64,000 bases of DNA from Cyathus striatus (taxonomy: Eukaryota; Basidiomycota; Agaricomycetes; Agaricales; Nidulariaceae), in the NCBI GenBank assembly GCA_025738555.1, contig JAOVFP010000023.1, positions 1,240,001 to 1,304,000 of the forward strand, read 5' to 3'. Every line of letters begins with the position of its first letter. Positions within the stretch are counted from its first letter, which is position 1. The position numbers and the translations under genes are program-made. The notes beneath the pieces were generated by a model, which saw only the letters and a list, made by a program, of their open reading frames with translations, searched no databases and was not told the origin of the DNA. This document shows, in pieces, positions 25,241 through 36,832 of the stretch.

Positions 25241-26177
25241 ACAATAAACCCCTAAAAAGCTGGGAATATGGGGCATTATTATCATGAGCGAGTTGAGACG
25301 AGCATGGAGAAGAGTCGGAGGAAGGTCAGGCAAAGGCTGTGCGACGGGACTGAAAATTCTAAATATATTCTGGTTTTGGAAACAACAACGCCAAATGGTC
25401 GTCGACATCTTTCTTCCATCTCCTCTGCCCTGTCTCTCCTCCTGACGCCTCGTGCACCTGTCTCAGTTTCAGCTGGTCTCATTCGTGTTCTCTGGCTATT
25501 GGACGCCTTCTCGCATTCTTTACTGCCTCCTGCTTCTATCACTGTTTAATCTAAGTCCTGTCTCTGCTTATCTTCATATTGTCTACTCCATCCAACGACC
25601 TCAAGCCCTCTCACGGGATAGCCTTTCTTTCTCCCAGCTCTATAGCCTATTGGCTCCTTTTATTCATCGCCAAGTCAAATCTATATTTGGTCTTGATCAT
25701 ATATCCTGCTCCCACTTCAATCCTGCAGGTCTTGACCAGGATCAGCACGGATCATAGTCGAATTTTCGTAACCGAGCTTTTCACCCAAGTCAAAGCTACT
25801 TGAGTTGGTGTTCTCGGAACATCTCGACATGGTCGTCTTAGGATCAACTTGGGACCAAGTGCCAAGAAACGGAACTACTACCGCTAGTGATGCCTTTACA
25901 GTCTCGCAATTGTCGCTTCTCTTCCTCGCCTTAATATAATTTACCAAACTATCAAATAATGTTCGCATTGTTCGTCTAGTTCTGATAACATGGAGTGTAA
26001 TCAATATGTCGTAGGTATATATGGTATTGGAATCAAGCTGGGAGGTTGACTATATATCTCTCTATCCTATTCGTAATGACATCCGTAGATCAGGATTAGT
26101 ACCTGCTATCATAATGACGATGATGAGGTCTAAGTAGGACAATCAGACGTCACACAAGTGATGAGTGATTAAAGCAC
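25241..26177. other. Intergenic, possible 5' exon of the membrane-protein gene
   Basis: About 0.9 kb. It should contain the start codon and promoter of the gene at 23265-25240 and the 3' end of the PalI-like gene. Open frames here carry no recognisable domain. Confidence 0.35.
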
Positions 26178-26907
26178 TTACCGTCGAACACCGCAGCAAT
26201 AACATGCTCTGGCAGAAAGGAATACAACCGCGAGCCAGGTGGCGACGACACCACCTAGAATCATCCACACGCCATTACCAAAATTAACCTTAAACTGCAA
26301 GTCACCCAAATCTTTGACTTTATTTCTGCCGACCATAACGACGGCAAGGTCGACACCAAACACAACAGTGCTTACTATGGCAGTAACAATGGCGAGAATG
26401 AGCGTGAATATAGAGCATCCATGCGACGCGAGAAATAGAGATGTAAAGAGTGTTGCCAAAGACAGTCCTGCCGCAATGGGGTGCAGAATGAGGATAACAA
26501 GCAAAGCCTTCTGAACAATGTCTACGGATTCTTGCGAGGCGCCAATGAGGGAAACAAGAAATGGTGGTATATCATATCCTAGCCGTGGCTTGGTGCAGAA
26601 TATCAGAGTATTACTGATGCTGATCAGAGACAAGTTAAATTACAGCGTTGAGCAAGTGAAATGCCACCTGGACGTACGTATTTACACATACTCCCCACAC
26701 GCCGAAATGCAGCTCCGCTGCTACATTTGTGAGGATCTGTGGCTCAGTTGCGGCTCCAAAGGTGAGAAGATATATAGGTTTAATGATTGGCAGCGATATC
26801 GCGACTAGGAGAAAGAGAATGAAAGCGCCCAGAAGCAGACAAAAAGCAGTGCCAGAGACGGTGCGGTGTCGGTGTAATGGCTTGTAGGTATCTTTCATGA
26901 GTTTCAT
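26178..26907 (-). CDS. pH-response protein PalI/Rim9 (SUR7/PalI family)
   Basis: Start near 26907 (MKLMKDTYKPLHRHRT), followed by the first membrane helix (AFCLLLGAFILFLLVAISLP) and the family motif FGVWGVCV in the first loop. An intron follows CVNT near 26690-26600. The second exon continues GYDIPPFLVSLIGASQESV and three more helices (ALLVILILHPIAAGLSLATL, IFTLILAIVTAIVSTVVFGV and GVWMILGGVVATWLAVVFLS) and then ACYCCGVRR. Four helices with the GVWG-C motif define the PalI/Rim9 group. In the Pal/Rim pathway this plasma-membrane protein assists the PalH/Rim21 sensor that signals neutral to alkaline pH to the PacC/Rim101 factor. A GT at 26177 suggests a short extra 3' exon, so the C-terminal end is uncertain. 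Confidence 0.85.
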
Positions 26908-27223
26908 GTTGTCGTAATCTCGCCCAGAAATTGGGGTCGGGGAGTCTATCGAACGTTTTCTCCCCAACGAACGCTAGGAATATGAAGCAGGAAGAAAAGG
27001 ATAGCAGCATGTAGTCTGCAGAGCAGCCGAATTGCATGGCGTAAGATTCATAACACATCATGCTAAGTCAGGTTGTTCGGAGAGAGATACAGTTCCTTCC
27101 ATTTATGGCGATCATATCAGCGAGCCGGCGCGTGAATTTCAGTGTTCACTCACTGTCTCTGTCTTCTCTCATTTCTCTCATCCAGGCTTTCTCTTCACTT
27201 GTCTAAGCCTTTACGAATTTGGA
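26908..27223. promoter_or_regulatory. Divergent promoter region PalI / HUB1
   Basis: The 316 bp between the two start codons. It contains pyrimidine-rich runs (tctctgtcttctctcatttc near 27160) just upstream of the HUB1 start, as is common at fungal housekeeping promoters. Confidence 0.4.
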
Positions 27224-27619
27224 ATGGCTCTTATTGAGGTCTGTGCTATCTCTTTAATATACTTGGGAAATTTTTCGATTTTCTTTTCCAGGTTATCGCA
27301 AATGATCGTCTCGGACGTAAAGGTATATTATCCACTTTCTCATAAATCAACTTATTCTCCAGGCTCATGACACCTAATATGCAGTTCGCGTTAAATGCAG
27401 TCCAGATGATACTGTTGGTGACTTGAAGAAGCTTATTGCCGCTCAGACGGGTACCGATCACACAAAGATTCAGCTTAAGAAATGGTGAGCCTTTCTTCTC
27501 AGTGCCGTGGATGTTGTGAAACTGATGATTCTGGTCGATAAAGGTATACGATCTACAAAGACCACATCACACTGGCAGACTATGAGATCCATGATGGGAT
27601 GAGTTTGGAGATGTACTAA
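27224..27619 (+). CDS. HUB1: Ubiquitin-like modifier HUB1/UBL5
   Basis: Four short exons: MALIEV (from 27224), then [10 protein letters not shown], then [19 protein letters not shown] and [15 protein letters not shown], then [20 protein letters not shown] with LEMY and TAA at 27617-27619. This matches UBL5/HUB1 almost along its whole length (about 73 residues). HUB1 folds like ubiquitin but lacks the C-terminal Gly-Gly. It binds spliceosome proteins (Snu66, Prp38) non-covalently and tunes use of weak 5' splice sites. The protein here ends with a single Tyr after SLEM, where most relatives end YYx. The gene was recognised only after joining exons of 15-90 nt. Confidence 0.93.
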
Positions 27620-27990
27620 GTGTTGGAGACTCTATCTGCTTTCTTCGAGTCCAGCACCTGTTCTTTTATCTTTATTTTCTGTGGGGAGTACTTATTAGCG
27701 CTTATTGCCCGTTGCTAAAGGATGTGGACTGTATCGATCTAGGAAAAAATTGCAATATAATGTACAAGTCGTCTCTATAGGTGTTCAATGTCGACAAACT
27801 TAGGGTTAGTGCGTACAGGGCCCTATGAGTACGAAAGAGAGGTTTCCATATAGCGAGGACTTCAAAAGTAAAGTATATTACATACGATCTTGGAAGCTTG
27901 CAAAGATTTTGATATTAGAGTATACGTATGCTTATACCAAGACGGGATTCGAGGATGACGGTGGTGGAACGTCGACATAAAACCTGCCTA
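27620..27990. other. Convergent 3' region HUB1 / PKS
   Basis: About 370 bp between the two stop codons. No gene is seen. Confidence 0.45.
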
Positions 27991-30900
27991 TCAGCCTGCG
28001 AAACCCAAAAGTGTGTTCGCAGCTTCTTTAAGACATGTTGAAGTGGTTGAGCTGTGTTCTACATCGAACATACTGAAGTGGTTTCCAGGAGTGTCTCGAG
28101 TCACGACAAGTTTGTCTTTCAGCGCATCCTCCCAACCTTTCCTGGTCACAAGCGCATGATCTTCCCGCGTTAGCCACTGTGAGCATGAAGTCGGCGCTGA
28201 CGTCCCCTCGTGGGGGACAGGGTCATGGGCAATAATTAGACAGATGGGCACATCCAACGATTGGTATAATAAATCTTCATCTTCCCCCTGATATTCAGCC
28301 AATGACTGACTGTTTAACTGAAGTTGAATCTGTATTAGCTGTAGTAACTCATCGGAAGACGATCTGTATAAAGCAGGGATATGTTGACGAGCCTCGCTTT
28401 CTGTCATCGAAGCAGTGCCTGGTGGAGGCGAATCTATCAGAGTAACGCCAGCTACCAGATCGGGATGAGCCACAGCCAGTGAGAGCGCTAGAATACCACC
28501 TAATGACCATCCTCCAACTAACACACGGGTCAAAGGACATTCATTCTGCTTTAACCAAGTCCGAAGTATAGATCCATAGCTGCAACCGATATCATGAATG
28601 CTTCCAGACCCTTGTCTTGTATAGAGCCCTGGAGAATGTATAGCAAGGACTGTCCTGTCAGTGTTCATGTCTTTGAGATTATGGTATGCGGAGCACGTGC
28701 CAGTGCCATCATGGATTAGCAGGAGGGGTACAGTACCAGCTTCCAAATGAATAATTTCTGGGTTCGAGGCAAATACGTCTTGTGGTTCGATGGGATGGCA
28801 AGGTATACTCGTGCAAGAAACTCCTAAAGCTTCATAGACCCTCCTGAGTGAGGTATCAGGCCGAAGAAATAGTTCACTGGAAAGTTTGCTATGAGGGAAA
28901 AGATGATGAAGTTGTGACCGGATCTCAGTAGCTGTGAGTGAATCCAGGCCTAGCTCAGTAAGCTGAAAGATCATGAATTCCTATATTTTTATCATCATAA
29001 CGTGAAATGTTTACGCACCGATGTGTCCACATCAAGTTGTTGCACGCAAAGTGTTCTCTTGAAAAGAGACCTGACTACGGTTTCAAGACTTTCTGTAAAA
29101 GGGGAATCATGCATTGGAGGAGGTCCGGAGATAGTGGACGATAAACGACCAGATGACTCTGTAATCACTGCATCAAGAGAGGAACTGGTCATTTTAAGCA
29201 TCCGAACACCTCGAAATACGGCGACAAGTCTTTTGCTGTGATCGAAGGTGAAAACCTGACCAATGGCCACGCCGTTCCTGCTCTTCAGTGTGTCGTGAAG
29301 CTCAAATGAGGCGTAACATTCGAATGATTGACTAGAACGTACTGCTCCCCATGCAATATCGATATCGCTGATCTCGGTCGCAACAAAAATTTCTCCTGAT
29401 TCCCTTGCACTAGATGTGTTGACCAGAAAACCAAGAAGTTGATACATGAGATCAATCAAGATAGGAGAAACACTTCGAAGACCAGTTGGCTCTGATTCAT
29501 TACGAGAATGAAAATCATGGGCATCATTTGAAATAGAACCCCATCCTTGACACCCATTTTCTGCAATCCAGACTCTACGAAGACCTTGAAACTGCGGGCC
29601 ATATTGAACGACTTGCCCAAGTAAGCCGTATACTAGCCGTCCATCGAGCACGTTTGTACTCGAGCAGTTCATGAGGGACCTAAATGGAATAACCAATGAA
29701 CTTAATAACTGTAGTGTTTCGAGCAACCGGGCTTCTTCTGTGCAATGAATCTGGAGGCAAGCATGCAGTGTGCCACTTAAACTCCTTATCTCATACGCCG
29801 ATGAGGAGGATATTGGGCAAACTTCAAGTATGGTATCTCCCACAGCAGAAAATGGGCAGGTCATTTTAAGCAGCGAAATGCAGTACGCAGAATGATGCAG
29901 TCGATTATTAATAGCGACGAGGGCCATAGATATATAAACAGATGCTGGACATAGAGATTGACCGGCAACCATATGGCCTTGCATGAGATTCATAATATCA
30001 GAAGACGATATTTGAGCAATAGATATTGTCGATGGGTTGTCAACTCGATTAGGATATACGTGTGGCTGGGGGTTCAGCGGATATCTAGGAAGGTCTACAT
30101 GATGGCCAAAAGGGTTCACATCCTGGTGAAAAGAATGGAAATTGATGTCGTGTCCGTCGTTGCATAAAGAGGTGAGTGTCTTCATCACTGTGTTCCAGCC
30201 GGAGGAACCAATAATATGAGAAGGATATTTATGTTGTGTGCCAGATAACGGGACGAACCCAATTGTTGTGGAATGAGAGCCGATTTCAAGCCAGTCAGGT
30301 AGATCAGTGCTAGAGTCCAGATATTGTCTGTAATGTTTGACAGCACTGCCAAAATGATTAGTCTCTCGGCAGTGACGAGAAAAATAATCTGGCCGTAGTA
30401 ACATAGGGTCCCCAGGAAAACATGCTCGCCCAAGCAATCCAGATAAAACGACAGAATGGGAAGGATTCAAGCGCACACCTTGGCAGGCTTGAAGAAGTGG
30501 TTCATATATGGGATCAATGAACCTAGAATGAAATGCTGCTTTCACGTTGTCAATGAATCGCCAGCCAGCCGACGGGTACATCATCAAAGTTCGATTGCGA
30601 AATTCAAGGAGATCTTGGTCAGTTCCTGCCAAAGTGACATGCGTGTCACTATTGATGCACGCCAGTTCAACTTCCGTTATTATCTGGGTCTCAATCAACC
30701 CCCTAACTTTTGAAAGTGGCAAATGCAATGAAGCCATTTTGCTCGGGGGGGTGGTGCAGTTCTTTCGAATAAGTGCGGCACGAATACCAATAAGTTTCAA
30801 TGCGTGTTCGAGGCCAATCACTCCGGCTTTAACTAGCGCAGCGTATTCCCCGAAGCTATGACCAGCATATGCAGCTGGCTTCAATCCCCAACAACACCAC

Positions 30901-32811
30901 ATGTTCGCAAGACCCATCTGAAGAGCAAAGAGTTCGAGAACATCTACGTCGTCTTCAGCGAAGTAATTTCCAGTTTCAGCAAGCTGGAAGCATAAGTCAA
31001 CGGTGGAAGTATATTCCGCAGATATGCCATATAGAGTCGATTGTCGGGGGTCTGACCGAGGACTGCCCTGTCCAGAGAAACAGAACACAACAGTTGAATT
31101 TTCTAATGCAGAATCTTTTCGACTTTCGACATCCAGTATCCGTCCAGCAAGCTCCTCGTGTGAGCTAGCGTTAAAAACTGTGACATATGAATGTCTTACA
31201 CGCCTTGTTGTCATAGAATATGAAATAGCACTTAAAGGTCTTGACGCACCCTCAGCATGAATCCAGGAAGAATATCGTCGAGCTAATTCATTGAATGTCG
31301 CTGGTGACTTTGCTGAGAGTAAGAACGGAAGCTTGAGCTTTTCCAAACGGCGAGAAGGATCGACAGCAACTTGTACAGGCTCCTCGACAACCATTGATCC
31401 TGCATATCCCGCAGCGCCGAAGTTGTTCACCACTGCTATGCGACGTGGGACATCCCAATTACATTCGCGGTCGTTGATACGAATCGACCCATCTTCAAAA
31501 AATGGCTGAATGGACGGATTAAGATTTGACGTGTGAAATGCCACCTGAGGAACAAGTCGTCCAAAGCGCATCATTGCAAGAACTTTGAACAAGCTTAATG
31601 CCCCAGATGCAGCCTCCGAGTGACCAATATTTCCTTTTATTGATCCGATTGCAAGAGGGTCATCTGCATTTCGGCACTTGTGACCCAATACGGTCGATAT
31701 GGAAAAGATCTCAGCGAAATCGCCCTGTTTCGTGCCCGGTCCATGCGCCTCGACAAAAGAAATCTGAGAGGGCTGTACACCGGCTAAAGCCAGGGATTTC
31801 GACAATATGGCACTTTGAAGGTAGCCATCTGGGCGAATAATTGACTGTGAACTAGCCATGTTGCCGACGCCAATGCTGCGGATGATACCATGTATGCGAT
31901 CGCCCTCACGAAGCGCATCCGAAAGCAGTTTGAGGACAACTAGTCCACAAGCTTCAGATCTACAATAGCCATCTCCGTCAGCGAGAAAGGGTTTACATTG
32001 CCCATTAGTAGACAAGAAGCCAGCCTGGCCTAGGGCTATGGTAGTAGATGGCATTGAAAAAGGGGACATTACTTGAACACCACCTGCAATGGCGGCTCGA
32101 CACTCCCCAGTTGCTAGAGCACGACAGGCGTCGTTCAGGGCTGTCATTGAGCTTGAGCACGCTGTATCCACCGACACGGACGGACCGCGAAGTCCAAAAT
32201 GATGACTAATTTGGCCAGCAAGAAAGGCACGTTGGTTGCGAACAAGGTGGTAGATGTCAATTGGATGGTTATTCACGTCCTGGTCCACTGTTGAGCTCAC
32301 GAAATTAACATGAAGGAATCTAACTCCTTACCCTGCAGAAGTCGTCACTAAGTGATCCAATGAAAACGCCGAAAGTCCCGGGATCGCCTGAAGATCCATC
32401 CTTCATGCCACTGAAGCCTGCATCTTCCAAAGCTTCAAGGGATACGTGTAAAAGTAGTTTTAGCTGGACATCCATACAAGCGCTGTCTCGTTTGTTGACA
32501 CCAAAATACTCTTCATCGAGACCAGGGGTTTCTTCCAGAAGATTGGCATACAAAGTTTCGCGTGAATCTGGAGTGGCGCTAAAGACGGCTTCGAAGTCTT
32601 TCTCGTTGAACCTTTTAAGGAACCGTGGATCCGTGGAGAGGCAAGCATGATGAGATTTGCGATGGACGAGAGTATCCCATAAAGTCGGGAAATTGTTAAT
32701 ATTTCCAGGGGCTCGCATTCCTACTCCTATAATAGCAACGGGTTCAAAATGGGAGCGTTCTACAGCAATGGGCGCGGACGCAAGTCCTGGAAGGATCGGA
32801 GGCATGGTCAT
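27991..32811 (-). CDS. Iterative non-reducing-type polyketide synthase, KS-AT-PT-ACP-TE without SAT
   Basis: Three exons with two phase-0 introns (32280-32331 and 28963-29018) give about 1570 residues from the ATG at 32811 (MTMPPILPGLASAPIAVERS). Ketosynthase: PVAIIGVGMRAPG, catalytic DTACSSS, EAHGPGT and GNIGHSEAASG. Acyltransferase: FCFSGQGS and AGHSFGEYAALV. The product-template/dehydratase-like fold has the HMVAGQSLCP histidine motif and a later ILIDLMYQLLGF aspartate. A single acyl carrier domain has LGLDSLTATEIR, whose Ser carries the phosphopantetheine. The thioesterase has GGWSLGG and the histidine of GNHFSMFD. There are no KR, ER or methyltransferase motifs and no N-terminal SAT domain. 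Such enzymes make small aromatic polyketides such as orsellinic-type acids; the product here is inferred only to class. An ATG at 33024 in the same frame would add 71 residues without a recognisable domain. No clear tailoring genes adjoin it. Confidence 0.92.
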
Positions 32812-33185
32812 CGGTTGAATGAGACATAATTCCGCAAGTAATTTATATAATCCCTGTTGTCGAAGATTACTTGCATCATGGAAATAAGACTTATGAGGAA
32901 GGCTATAAGATTTGGGGTGAAATGAGCGGATGTGAGAAGATCGTGAAGGTTGAGAAGAGAAGGCGAAAGTCCGAAGCTTGTAATACGCGAACGCCGAAGG
33001 CGCGATACGCGTCAACATAAGCAAATAAATGAACTGCGCGTTGCAGCCTGTTGCAGTTCATTGAATTACCTACATACGCGCTACGCGACCTTAGATATAA
33101 AAATCTTGATATATATACAGTGTAAATCTATGACATCCGGTGCTCGTCCGTTCCAAATGGATATATCGCTGATATACCAGAAGTT
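32812..33185. promoter_or_regulatory. PKS upstream region
   Basis: 374 bp between the PKS start and the end of the Nudix gene. It holds an in-frame 71-codon extension up to the ATG at 33024 that may be 5' leader or an alternative N-terminus. No SAT motif is found in it. Confidence 0.4.
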
Positions 33186-34862
33186 TTACAAATTACCCTT
33201 CTGCATTATTATCGTCGCAGCGTTCCTCCCTTCCTGTGGGAAGCTGATCTTCCCTTCAGCCCAGTCTTTAATCAAGACCCCAGCGATTGCCGTTTCAGGT
33301 GGCAGCCGGAAAGGCGGTTCATCTTGCGCTTGTTGATTACTTGCACGAGCATTGGGATTATCTCCTGGTGAGAGTGCCTGAGCAGCAGATTCAGGCGGCT
33401 TCTGATTGTCCCGTCCCTCAATGTTCTCAGTCATGATCTTGTGATCTCTTTTTGTAAACTTGGTACCTGCAGCGTGTGCAAGTACCGATAATACCTCGTC
33501 ACGTGTAAACCAACGCGCGTCTGGAATATTTGAGGATCAAAGTGGTATAACAGACTCCGGGGTTCAAACTACTTACCGACAAGCTCATTGTCTAGGTCGG
33601 TGCGTATAGGCTGAGATGAATCCGCCCTGGCATAGAAGCCCACCATGAGAGTTGCTGGGTAGGGCTATTGATATTGTCAAGAAGAGCTGTGATGAGAGTA
33701 GAAGACCTGCTTGCCCATGGTTGGCCGGAATGATATCTAATATTCCAAACGGATACGCCGGCTTCTTCCCACATTTCGCGCGCTACAGCATCTTCGAAAG
33801 ACTCTCCGGGCTCAATAAAGCCGGCCAACGCTGAGTAGAAATTTCCAGGGAATCTACGCTGAATAAACGAAGATGGTGAGATTAGAGAGGATACACTGAA
33901 TATCATTGACGCACCCCTCGTCCGAGGAGAACTTTTTCTCCTGTCTCATCAATTGCAAGCATAATCACAACAGCGTCCGTCCGCGGATGCGTGAAATTGT
34001 GAAGTCCCTTCCTAGATGGACATCAGTACTTCGTACGGCCATCATATTTCGAAGTGACATTTACTTACGATGTAGGACACGGCTTGCGGTCAATACTATC
34101 CGACCATGGCAATAATGAAGAGCAAGAAATTTTCCATCCGCCCCACATTGAGTATGTCGTAGAGCCGCAGGCGGGACAGAACTACAAAAGTCAATTAGTT
34201 GGTGTAGAGAAAGTCTGGTAGAAACAACTAACCTTATTGCGGTGATTCCAATCAACGAGGCTTCGGGCAGATGCAAAAACGGCAGCAGTAAAGTCATCTA
34301 AAGTAGATAATAATGCCCTAGGTTCCGACCAACTAATTGCTAACCCTTCCTTTGCAGGCATGGTGTTCTTGAGGAAGCCATCCAACTTCTCCCTCTCGAG
34401 ATCCAGATCAGCGACATCCATGGCGAAGTATGGAGTACCTTCAAGTTTAGAGATTGCCAACTCTGGATCCTTAAACTCTGAAGAAGGTAAAGCAGATCCT
34501 CCGTTTGCTTTCATCTCATGCAGACCTAAGAAAACGATTCGGCCATTTCGATGACGAGCAGCTTCTGTGGGTGAGTGAGGAGGGGCACCTTCCTCGGAGA
34601 CCACATCTCCAATATCTTTGCCTTGCCCAAAGAATGGCTCCTCGCCTAGTAACGGCCGCACATCGTTTGTTGAGAGAAATACCGGCCCGATCTTGGAAGG
34701 CAAGTTGGGATCGGTACTGATGAGTGGTTGGCCCGCATCGAATAGTAACCACTTAGCATCTTGTTTTCGGATAATCGCGTTTAAGAATGGATGAGAAGTC
34801 CGGAGCCACGAGAGACGATTTAACGGCGAACCGCCGAATTTATTGACACGGCTAATACACAA
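33186..34862 (-). CDS. NADH pyrophosphatase / NAD-cap hydrolase, Nudix family (NPY1/NUDT12-like)
   Basis: The N-terminal exon begins VNKFGGSPLNRLSWLR near 34845. The starting Met must come from an upstream exon I could not place. Next come the substrate-sensing region, a zinc-ribbon start FCPACGSTTYSMWGGWKI with its second Cys pair near 34115-34080, the Nudix box GFIEPGESFEDAVAREMWEE AGV (consensus G-x5-E-x7-REUxEExGU fulfilled), and the SGQPWPYPATLMVGFYA motif typical of the NADH-specific subfamily. A final exon gives ARWFTRDEVLSVLAHAAGTK and LPPETAIAGVLIKDWAEGKI to the stop at 33186. These enzymes cleave NADH to NMNH and AMP, remove NAD caps from RNA and are often peroxisomal or cytosolic. 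The SGQPW/PYP join uses an apparent GC-AG intron (33665-33714). A low-complexity insert (ENIEGRDNQKPPESAAQA) interrupts the C-terminal part. Confidence 0.9.
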
Positions 34863-35347
34863 GGTCAGCCAAGTTTCCAGAAGAAAGTGGATATACCGAC
34901 GTTTCCATTCTTAACACTCTATGCAGAACACGGGAGGAGAAAATGGCGAGGTTAACTCAGCAGAAGCTGGTAAGGACAGTAATATGATATTTCGCGTTCC
35001 TTTGAATGAGTAATCACCCGGGGTATTGGCATACCGCCCGAATTGATCCAGATTGAAGAAACTCCCCTCGATGCAAATAAACATATCTATGACATGACAT
35101 TGGTGGTGACCAATTATAAACCAGATAAGTCAAGGGAGGTTTCAGCTGAGTCAAGCCATGGCGGCGTGGGTACACTTGTCAGTGGTCACTTTAGGGCGGG
35201 TTCAGTCGTGTTTCGCGCTCAAGTTCTTCATTATACTATCTTGTTACATTCCACCATGAAATATCTATGAAATCTACTCAAGTAACACGAACAAGCTGTG
35301 TGTATTGGAATGCGATATACTTTGGATATAAGTACTACATTTTAACT
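34863..35347. other. Intergenic, upstream of the Nudix gene
   Basis: It probably contains the missing first Nudix exon and promoter (34870-34960). A METS-encoding ATG with a GT donor lies near 34914, but the join is not in frame. No other gene is seen. Confidence 0.35.
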
Positions 35348-36832
35348 TCATATGAGCAATAAACCTGCAGCGCTCACTGCAAACCCTACGGTCACAAACC
35401 ACCCACCGTACACTGGCAGCACAGAAGAACTAGGAGAAGGGTTTGCACCAGAAGGAGAGCTTGCTCCAGGAGACGAATTTGTCACATTTTGGCTGAAAAC
35501 ACGAACCGACCCTATTTCGAAATATGCGTTTGCGTAATTTGATCCATTTCCAAGCACATTGTCCATGAAACAATTCCCAGAGCAGGTCTGACTATATGTT
35601 CCATTCCCTAAAGCTGGAAGGTATATTAGCATTCGTGATGGCCGCCTGAAAATAACCACAGGTATTACTGACATCCACACAGGACGATATCGAACACAAT
35701 GGATTGAGGTAGGAAGAAATTTGAGAATCCTCCTGGACAGCCCGCAGCTGGCCAGTTACCGACAGGAAGGCCAAGTGTAGATGTATCGATAGTTGTGGCA
35801 CTCGAGGTGACAGATGAAGGGATGTTAGACCGAGGGAAGAACCAAATCCTGTCACACTTTATAAGTGAACTGCATCACACACTACAGTGCCTGACTTACG
35901 AAATGGCAGTATCAGCGTATTCAGTAACAAAGACACCCCCTCCAATTTCAGAAAAACCGGGACCATAGGATGGTAGTCTGGCATTTGTAACAACACATCC
36001 TTCATTCTCATCGCCGAGACAGTTTGTAGTATTCACAACTTTCGAACTTTGCTGGGGGTTTACCTGCCGGCACCCGTTCAGTGTATGCAGCCCCATCTGG
36101 CTAAACGCCGCTTGGTTGAAGCCCTCTAAAGTATCGATCTCTCTATCGAGGTTTAAAGCACTATAATGCAGTATAATGTAGTTTATCGCACTCACCCACC
36201 GGCTGGCCAGGATGTATTAACTATTGGGGCCCATGACCACCTGTCCCGAAATAATACAAATGAAAAGATACTCAGAGATTCAACGGCTTACATTGCAGGC
36301 CATACCGAACACTAGTATAGCGTCAGAATAAGTAATTGAAAACTTATGTGAATGAGGCGACGTACTCCAAAAGGAACGTGGAAAATATCGGCAACCCATA
36401 CACTGCCCATGTTAAAAGAGTCCTTTGTTGTAATTTTGACCGAATTGCGTTTATTATCAAAGACAACTGTGGTTGTGTTGTCTACCTTCAGGAATGCGTG
36501 ATTTGTTTGAGAATCCACAAAAGCCAGCTTCGCTTCCGACGCAGCTTGAGCACCTAAATAACTGCCAAAAAAACACATGAAGATGAATATATAAATCAAG
36601 CTATAAGCATACATCTCGTCTCCGCTTGTCGTCGAGTCATCTTGAAACGAATCAAAATTAAATATCTGCTGAAAGAGATAAATGAGCACAAACAGCCATC
36701 AAAAAAGTCCCAGTCATCGAAGAAATTTGGTCCAGAATACTCCTTTATAACAGGATATATAGCAGCAATAGTCGGATGACTCCCGATGATCAACGAGATG
36801 TACAGTAGGGACAGTGTAAGGAATGAAAGCAT
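35348..36832 (-). CDS. Glycoside hydrolase family 16 protein, secreted, probably GPI-anchored
   Basis: Starts at 36832 with a signal peptide (MLSFLTLSLLYISLIIGSHP). The N-terminal part reads YPVIKEYSGPNFFDDWDFFD, then KLAFVDSQTNHAFLKVDNTT and MGSVWVADIFHVPFG. A short exon gives WSWAPIVNTSWPAGG, directly followed by the GH16 active-site motif EIDTLEG (nucleophile and acid/base Glu both present) and FNQAAFSQMGLHTLNGC. Later exons give DRIWFFPRSNIPSSVTSSAT, TLGLPVGNWPAAGCPGGF, CSGNCFMDNVLGNGSNYANA and YFEIGSVRVFSQN. The C-terminus is Ser/Pro-rich and ends in a hydrophobic helix (GGWFVTVGFAVSAAGLLLI), which fits a GPI signal. Members cleave or remodel beta-1,3(1,6)-glucans in the wall. Two intron joins (near 35680 and 36700) are approximate. 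Confidence 0.88.

Noticed and set aside
32812..33024. SAT domain or mitochondrial leader for the PKS
   Set aside because: The in-frame 71 codons contain no transacylase GxSxG motif. They may be only 5' leader, so the start at 32811 was preferred.
19810..34862. A secondary-metabolite gene cluster around the PKS
   Set aside because: Immediate neighbours are HUB1, PalI and a Nudix housekeeping enzyme. The FAD oxidoreductase is 6 kb away behind unrelated genes. No transporter, regulator or P450 was recognised.
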